From Lachnoclostridium sp. UBA3262 (GTDB lineage: Bacteria > Bacillota > Clostridia > Lachnospirales > Lachnospiraceae), in assembly GCA_002362575.1 (NCBI GenBank), contig DEUM01000073.1:1-27053 (forward strand): 27,053 nucleotides of DNA, written 5' to 3'. The number at the start of each line of letters is the position of its first letter. The stretch's first letter is position 1. A program made the translations under genes and the position numbers. Below are positions 22,001 to 27,053 of this stretch, piece by piece. Below the pieces are notes generated by a model. It was not told where the DNA came from and did no database searches. It saw nothing but the letters and a program-made list of their open reading frames with translations.

Positions 22001-23890
22001 GTGAAAAAATTTTGTCGATGGATGCTGTTTGTCCTTCTTTGTGTTTTTTGCTACGTCAGTGCAGCAGGAGGGCAGAGGGTTCAGGCGGATTCGGTAGGAA
22101 AGGGAGCAAAAATTGTTGTTTACGAGGAGCCGGAGCGGGGGCGTTTTCATATCGGTAAACGCGTTGGCGTGACAGACCGGATTACGGCGGTGCCGACAAG
22201 TGATGCAACGCTTACTGATGTGAAGTTTACATCAAGTAATACCGCCGTATGTGAGCTTACAAAAAGAAATGGCTACTGGGAGGCTAAGAGGGTAAAGGAA
22301 GGAACCTCCGTTATCACAATGACCTGTAAAGCAGATGGGAAAGAGGTAAAAAGAACGCTTTTGATATCTGCTCTGACTGTGCTTGGAACGGGAGGGGATG
22401 TAATCCGCGGGAAAATAAGAAAAGGGGTTACTGTGTATTTCGGAGCTTCGGATGTCAAAGAGATTTCCTCTGCCGATACGGAGGTAAAGGCGAAGCTGAC
22501 AGCCGACAAGGAAGTACTTGTCAAATATCAGTGTAACAATTTTTACCGTGTGGAATTAGAGGATGAAACATTTGGGGATTCTGACGAGGAGTGGGGATTT
22601 GTAAAAAAGGAGCAGGTCGAGATACCAGTGACAGGAATTACTGCCCGCAAAGAGATTTCTATTTTTGAAAAGCAGACAGCTTCCCTTGATGTGAAGATAA
22701 TGCCGACGCTCGCTACAAATGGAGCAGTTACCTATCGGTCTTCCAATAATAATGTGGCGACGATAGACAGCAATGGCAAGGTTACCGGGATTCATGCGGG
22801 GACTGCCGTAATCACAGTAACCAGTGTGGCGAACGCCAAATATTCTGCCAAATGCAGAGTTACGGTAAAACCTTACATTCCGGTCACGGGTATTCGGATT
22901 ACGCCGCCCGAAATAGCTGTCGATGACGGGACAACGGGAGCTTTTCAAGTGGAGGTACTGCCGGCAAATGCGTCAATACGGGAGTATTCATGGAAGATAG
23001 CGGATGATGCTGTTTTACAGATGGATTCGCAGGGAAAGTATCATGCGCTGAAACCGGGGCAGACTACGGCGACTGTTATGACAAAGGAAGGTGGATTTAC
23101 GGATTCCTGCCAGGTCACCGTCCGTCCGGTAGCGGTAAAAGGGATTTCCATGCAGAAGGAAATGAGCATAGATGTGGGAGAGATTGCCAGCCCTCTGTGT
23201 CGTATTCTCCCGGCAAATGCGACAAATAAGGGGATTCGGTGGAGCAGCAGCGACACCTCCGTGGTGAGTGTAGACAAGCAGGGGCGAATTACCGGACTGA
23301 GAACGGGAAAGGCAAAGATTCAGGCAAAGACAGAAGACGGCGGGTTTCTTGCTTACTGTGACGTGACGGTAGAAATCTATGTGGAGGATATCAACCTTGA
23401 CGAGACGATATTAAATCTTACATTAGGGAAATCCCGCCAGATGAAGCCTGCTATTACGCCGCAAAATCCGACGAAGAAAAAACTGATTTGGATGAGCAAG
23501 AATAAGTCGATAGTGAGCGTTACACAAAAAGGTAAAGTGAAGGCATTGAGGACAGGCACAGCAGAGGTTATTGTCTATGACCGCTATGCGGGCGCATATG
23601 ATACCTGCCTGATTGATGTAACGGCAGATTTGAAGAAGCCTTCACTGTCAGTGAAGAAGAAAAAGAAAAAGTATACGCTTTCGTGGAAAAAAGTAGCTCG
23701 CGCTACAGATTATTTCATATATCAGTATCAGAAAAAGGAAAAGAAATTCAAGAAGATAAAAGCTTTGGGCAAGAAAAAAACACGTTTTAAAATACCAAAA
23801 GCGGCAAAGGGAAGCAGGTATAAAATACGGGCGTATTATAAGCCAAACCGTGAGTATAGCAGTTATAGCAAAGAGGTAAAGATAAAGTAG
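22001..23890 (+). CDS. secreted Big_2-repeat protein with SH3-like domain and FN3-like C-terminus
   Basis: The 629-residue protein starts at GTG 22001, fixed by GGAGGAG 6 bases upstream. Signal peptide 1-29 ends VQA. A degenerate Big_2-like domain lies at ~45-125 and a bacterial SH3-like domain at ~133-205 (VYFGASDVKEI, FYRVELEDE, EWGFVKKE). Four Big_2 domains follow at ~210-290, 293-375, 376-458 and 459-541, each with the VTGI start and SSD/SSN-x-x-V-A/V-x-V-D pattern. A Lys-rich FN3-like domain closes it at ~544-629. There is no LPXTG. SH3-like domains of this sort often bind peptidoglycan, so wall association is likely. It is the first gene of an operon with the subtilase (15-base gap) and an LRR protein. 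It may be the substrate, anchor or adhesion partner of that protease. Confidence 0.82.
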   Translation: MKKFCRWMLFVLLCVFCYVSAAGGQRVQADSVGKGAKIVVYEEPERGRFHIGKRVGVTDRITAVPTSDATLTDVKFTSSNTAVCELTKRNGYWEAKRVKEGTSVITMTCKADGKEVKRTLLISALTVLGTGGDVIRGKIRKGVTVYFGASDVKEISSADTEVKAKLTADKEVLVKYQCNNFYRVELEDETFGDSDEEWGFVKKEQVEIPVTGITARKEISIFEKQTASLDVKIMPTLATNGAVTYRSSNNNVATIDSNGKVTGIHAGTAVITVTSVANAKYSAKCRVTVKPYIPVTGIRITPPEIAVDDGTTGAFQVEVLPANASIREYSWKIADDAVLQMDSQGKYHALKPGQTTATVMTKEGGFTDSCQVTVRPVAVKGISMQKEMSIDVGEIASPLCRILPANATNKGIRWSSSDTSVVSVDKQGRITGLRTGKAKIQAKTEDGGFLAYCDVTVEIYVEDINLDETILNLTLGKSRQMKPAITPQNPTKKKLIWMSKNKSIVSVTQKGKVKALRTGTAEVIVYDRYAGAYDTCLIDVTADLKKPSLSVKKKKKKYTLSWKKVARATDYFIYQYQKKEKKFKKIKALGKKKTRFKIPKAAKGSRYKIRAYYKPNREYSSYSKEVKIK

Positions 23891-23905
23891 AAAAGAGGGA
23901 AAAGC

Positions 23906-26440
23906 ATGAGAAAGATAAAGGCAATCGTTGTCAGTTTACTAATCGTATCTTTGATTTTGCCGTATTCTGACGTGGGCAGAGGAAAGGCTGGATTTATCGG
24001 CACAGGCATGACAAAAACAGAAGCCGCAGAGAAGCAAATTTCAGACGGAGAAATTTCAGAAGGACAAGCAGAATGGAATATCAAAAGTATTCATGCCGAA
24101 AATTCTTATGAGGAAAGTAAAAATTTAAAAAGAATCAAGGTGGCAGTATTGGATTCCGGACTGGATTATGATGAGGACATTCCTTATGTCTGCCGTGAGG
24201 ATTTTTTGGGAGAGAAGGAACTGCATACCCTGTATCAGGATTATACCGGACACGGCACCAGCGTGGCAGGTCTGATTTGTGCTAAGGGGAACGACAGCAG
24301 AATTACAGGAATCGCCGCGAACGTGGATTTATATGCGGCAAGGATTTTAGATGAAAAGAATGAAGCTCCGGTCAGCAGGGTAGTGAAAGCAGTTCAGTGG
24401 GCAATGGAGCAGAAGGTAAATATTATCCATATGAGCTTTGGCACAAAGGAATACTCGCAGGAGCTTTACGATGTCATCAAGCAGGCATATAATAAAAATA
24501 TATTGATCATTGCTTCTGCCGGAAACACTGGGACGGCGCAGGAGGATGAGTCGACGGTGGAATATCCGGCTGCCTTCCCGGATGTAATCGCGGTGGGGGC
24601 GACAAACACGCAGAACAAGAAGACGGAGATAAGTGCAAGTGGTGAGGAGTTGGATATTGTCGCACCGGGCGACCAGATTTTGACCGCCGGCTCATTTGGA
24701 GGAGTCATGGTGGAGGAGGGAACCAGTATGGCGGCGGCGCAGATAACGGGAATAGCCGCTGTGCTGTGGGGAAGATACCCGGACAAGTCCAACCAGTTTA
24801 TTCGGGAGTTGCTTGTGAACAGTGCCAACAGCACTGCCGTGACAGGAGACTGTGGAAACGGGATCGCAGACTATGAAAAGGCAAAAAATAACTATTCAAA
24901 GATGAATGTTTCTTACCAGAAACTCCGCAGGGCAGGAAAGTCTGACCGATACGCGGCAAAAAGTGCGGGTGCAGGACTTGCCAGAAATACGGAGAAGGTG
25001 GAGACACACAGGGAAGTGAACTATGTAAATGGGGCGTGGAAAGAAGAAAAGCATAGAAGTTTTGTGAAAGGCTTCAAAAAAGAGAATATTAAGATTGTAA
25101 AGGAGGGGGCTGTCGCACCGGACAAAGTAACAAAAATGGAATCTTATAAAAAGCATCCCTGCTTTCACGGTGGCGGAAACTACCTTGCCAATACGCAATA
25201 CCTGTATGCCATCGCAAGGGAATATTTCAATGCAGAGAAAGATAAAAAAGTGAAGCTTCCATCATATCAAAAGGTGTTTCATAATACGAATCCATATAAG
25301 AGTGCCGAAAAACCGCAAAAGATAAGAGAAACGCTGACGGAAAAAACAAGAAATGCGTTGTTTAAGCATTGTTTAGGAAATAATAAAAAGAAGTGGACGA
25401 ATAAAAAAAAGGCATATGTGATGCTGGGTGTGGCATTGCATAATGCGACGGATGCGTTCTCACACCGGGGATATCGGAATATTGGCTCAGAGGAGAAACC
25501 GGACTGGTGGAAAATCATACATGAGCCAAAGTACGTTACAAAGGGAAAAACAAGAAAAAAGAGCGCCGGGTATATATGGCAACAGGCAGCACACAGTAAT
25601 AAAAACTATAAGGCCTTATATAGCAAGCTGGCGATAGCAGACAGACCGAAAGAAATCAAGATGTTATCCCGACTGTCAGGGATTGTGTCAAAGTGGATAA
25701 TAAAATCTTTCAAAAAGAAAGCGGATACGGAATGTTATAATTGTTTTAAAGAGGCATTTTCAAATTACAATCCTCAAAACAAAAGCGATAAAGAATTTAA
25801 GATGGAAAATGTCGATAAGTATTTGAAAAAGATGATGAAACTTTCGAATGGGAAGTTTTGGGCTTTTGACATAAATATTGATAAAAAAGATTATAAAGTA
25901 TCTTTTTATGATCAAAAGGATACGGAGACGGAGATAACCGAGACAAAAATATTCTTTAAAATACCATATGATAAAAAACAGAAATATGCCATATGGACAA
26001 AAGGAAAAAAGCGTGTATATTTTAAAAGGGAAAAAATAGAAGGAAAGTACATTGTTTTTAAGGCATCAAAGAAAAAAGTGAAGAATGTTGAAATAACGGT
26101 ATGTTTGACGAATCATTCGACAACGAAGAAAAAGTCGTATACGCTAAGTGCAAAATGTTTGATAAGTTTTGATAAAGGAAATGATAAAACGATTTCAGGT
26201 TCTATGAAAAACAAGACGATTAAGTATAAAGGCAACAAAAAGATTACTATAAAGAATAAGTTTAAATGCAAGGGAAAAAAATTTGCCGGATGGAAAACAA
26301 AAAAAGGGAAACAGATTTCCAAGAATGAAGAAATACCGTTTATACAGTCAGAAAAGATGGTACTGCGTCCGGTATTTAAAAAAGAAAAGAAGACTCAAAA
26401 AACAAAGAAAAGTAAGAAGGGAAAGAAGGGAAAGAAATGA
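23906..26440 (+). CDS. secreted subtilisin-like (S8) protease fused to an HxxxDxxxH helical domain and a Listeria-Bacteroides-type repeat
   Basis: The 844-residue protein has an N-terminal signal/hydrophobic segment (1-~22). A peptidase S8 domain at ~60-330 has a complete triad, Asp83 (AVLDSGLD), His116 (TGHGTSVAG) and Ser274 (GTSMAA), with oxyanion Asn207 (SAGNTG). There is hardly any propeptide. After a basic linker comes a helical domain at ~415-640 with HPCFHGGGNY and GVALHNATDAFSHRGY. The H512-x3-D516-x3-H520 spacing recalls zinc phospholipase C/P1-nuclease-like folds. Next are a Lys-rich beta region (~650-750) and a Listeria-Bacteroides-type repeat (~752-825, with KKFAGWKTKKGKQ), ending in a Lys/Gly tail. 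The 3' third is markedly AT-rich. Its stop overlaps the start of the next LRR gene by 4 bases (ATGA). The protease call is firm; the metal-domain call is a hypothesis. Confidence 0.85.
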   Translation: MRKIKAIVVSLLIVSLILPYSDVGRGKAGFIGTGMTKTEAAEKQISDGEISEGQAEWNIKSIHAENSYEESKNLKRIKVAVLDSGLDYDEDIPYVCREDFLGEKELHTLYQDYTGHGTSVAGLICAKGNDSRITGIAANVDLYAARILDEKNEAPVSRVVKAVQWAMEQKVNIIHMSFGTKEYSQELYDVIKQAYNKNILIIASAGNTGTAQEDESTVEYPAAFPDVIAVGATNTQNKKTEISASGEELDIVAPGDQILTAGSFGGVMVEEGTSMAAAQITGIAAVLWGRYPDKSNQFIRELLVNSANSTAVTGDCGNGIADYEKAKNNYSKMNVSYQKLRRAGKSDRYAAKSAGAGLARNTEKVETHREVNYVNGAWKEEKHRSFVKGFKKENIKIVKEGAVAPDKVTKMESYKKHPCFHGGGNYLANTQYLYAIAREYFNAEKDKKVKLPSYQKVFHNTNPYKSAEKPQKIRETLTEKTRNALFKHCLGNNKKKWTNKKKAYVMLGVALHNATDAFSHRGYRNIGSEEKPDWWKIIHEPKYVTKGKTRKKSAGYIWQQAAHSNKNYKALYSKLAIADRPKEIKMLSRLSGIVSKWIIKSFKKKADTECYNCFKEAFSNYNPQNKSDKEFKMENVDKYLKKMMKLSNGKFWAFDINIDKKDYKVSFYDQKDTETEITETKIFFKIPYDKKQKYAIWTKGKKRVYFKREKIEGKYIVFKASKKKVKNVEITVCLTNHSTTKKKSYTLSAKCLISFDKGNDKTISGSMKNKTIKYKGNKKITIKNKFKCKGKKFAGWKTKKGKQISKNEEIPFIQSEKMVLRPVFKKEKKTQKTKKSKKGKKGKK

Positions 26441-27053
26441 GAAAACATATAAGAGTTATACTTTTATTCTTAATAGTAGTTTTATATGCTGGAGGTTACA
26501 AAGAGGCAAGTGCAGTGGGAAATAATTCTATAGCTGTTACAAGGGAAAACTTTCCTGATAAAAGCTTGAGGAAGGAGATAGCAAAAAAGTTTGATAAAAA
26601 TAGCGATGGAATTTTGTCAGAGTTGGAAATAAAAGGAGCAAAAGAGTTATATTTAGGCGGGTGTTACAATACAGCTTATTCGACGCTTAATATAAAAGGA
26701 ATTTCAAAATTGAGAAATATCACCAGCTTATCTATAGGGGCAGATATAATTCAAAATATAAGCGAATTTCAGAAAATGCCACAGCTTATTCAGTTACGAA
26801 TCGGCTCGACAAATAGTGAAATTGATGTATTGGATTTTAGTAATAATATAAATTTGTGCAGGCTAGAGTTACGTTTTCCAATAAAAAAAATCTATTTGAC
26901 TAATAATAAAAAGTTAGAAGTTTTAGAATTAGATGAAAGTAAACTCAAGGAAGTAAAAATTTCTAATTTGCCTAAATTGCAAAAAATGTATTTTGACGAT
27001 AATACTTTTAAAACGCTTACCATAACCAACTGCCCCAAACTAGAGAAAATATC
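26437..27053 (+). CDS. secreted EF-hand plus leucine-rich-repeat protein (3' end outside window)
   Basis: The start overlaps the subtilase stop as ATGA, a sign of translational coupling. The visible 205 residues comprise a signal peptide ending near ASA (residue 26), an EF-hand loop at 53-64 (DKNSDGILSELE, with Asp, Asn, Asp, Gly and Glu in the canonical places), and at least six leucine-rich repeats (ITSLSIG, LIQLRIG, LCRLELRF, LEVLELDE). It has the same layout as the protein at 6905, and the two share the FPDxxLRxxx lead-in before the EF-hand. The gene is cut by the window end. Base composition is strongly AT-rich. I infer a secreted or surface binding protein made together with the protease and the Big_2 protein. 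Confidence 0.85.
   Translation, partial: MRKHIRVILLFLIVVLYAGGYKEASAVGNNSIAVTRENFPDKSLRKEIAKKFDKNSDGILSELEIKGAKELYLGGCYNTAYSTLNIKGISKLRNITSLSIGADIIQNISEFQKMPQLIQLRIGSTNSEIDVLDFSNNINLCRLELRFPIKKIYLTNNKKLEVLELDESKLKEVKISNLPKLQKMYFDDNTFKTLTITNCPKLEKI

Noticed and set aside
1..27053. CRISPR arrays, tRNA or rRNA genes, IS elements
   Set aside because: No regularly spaced short repeats, no tRNA cloverleaf with CCA-type ends, and no transposase gene were seen; only remnants of accessory genes at 8.2-9.4 kb.

Overview
The window looks like chromosome from a low-to-moderate GC anaerobic Firmicute of the Lachnospiraceae type (Roseburia/Butyrivibrio-like). The grounds are the secreted Big_2-domain proteins with Lys-rich linkers, a GH10 xylanase with a CBM22-like module, a T-box-controlled nondiscriminating AspRS plus GatCAB operon, strong AAGGAGG ribosome sites and Firmicute-type promoters. 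The assignment is inferred from gene content, not from a marker gene.

Region 1 (1-8140) is an extracellular, plant-glycan-oriented block. It holds a 1333-residue secreted protein made of Big_2-like and carbohydrate-binding-like modules, with three near-identical 129-residue repeats at its C-terminus and no recognisable catalytic domain. A terminator follows, then a GH10 endo-xylanase whose signal peptide is separated from its catalytic domain by a one-base frameshift in an A6 tract. After another terminator comes a secreted EF-hand/leucine-rich-repeat protein.

Region 2 (8141-9361) is decayed accessory DNA: a HicB-antitoxin-like remnant, an intact small lipoprotein gene, and a KilA-N-domain pseudogene interrupted by a 52-bp near-perfect palindrome.

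Region 3 (9358-14689) is the tRNA-dependent amidation operon. A strong promoter and a T-box leader, whose probable specifier contains overlapping GAA (Glu) and AAC (Asn) triplets, precede archaeal-type AspRS, gatC, gatA, gatB and a small PilZ-domain gene. AspRS would charge tRNA-Asn with Asp (and GluRS, not seen here, tRNA-Gln with Glu). GatCAB would then convert these to Asn-tRNA and Gln-tRNA.

Region 4 (14652-21816) is an envelope-glycosylation block with divergent promoters. A CsbB/GtrB-like polyprenyl-phosphate glycosyltransferase and a YfhO-family GT-C protein lie on the minus strand. Two overlapping large polytopic GT-C-like proteins lie on the plus strand.

Region 5 (21817-27053) is a tightly packed operon of secreted proteins: a Big_2/SH3-like protein, a subtilisin-like protease fused to a helical domain with an HxxxDxxxH motif and a Listeria-Bacteroides-type repeat, and a second EF-hand/LRR protein cut by the window end. 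The protease fusion and its operon are the most novel-looking part of the window.
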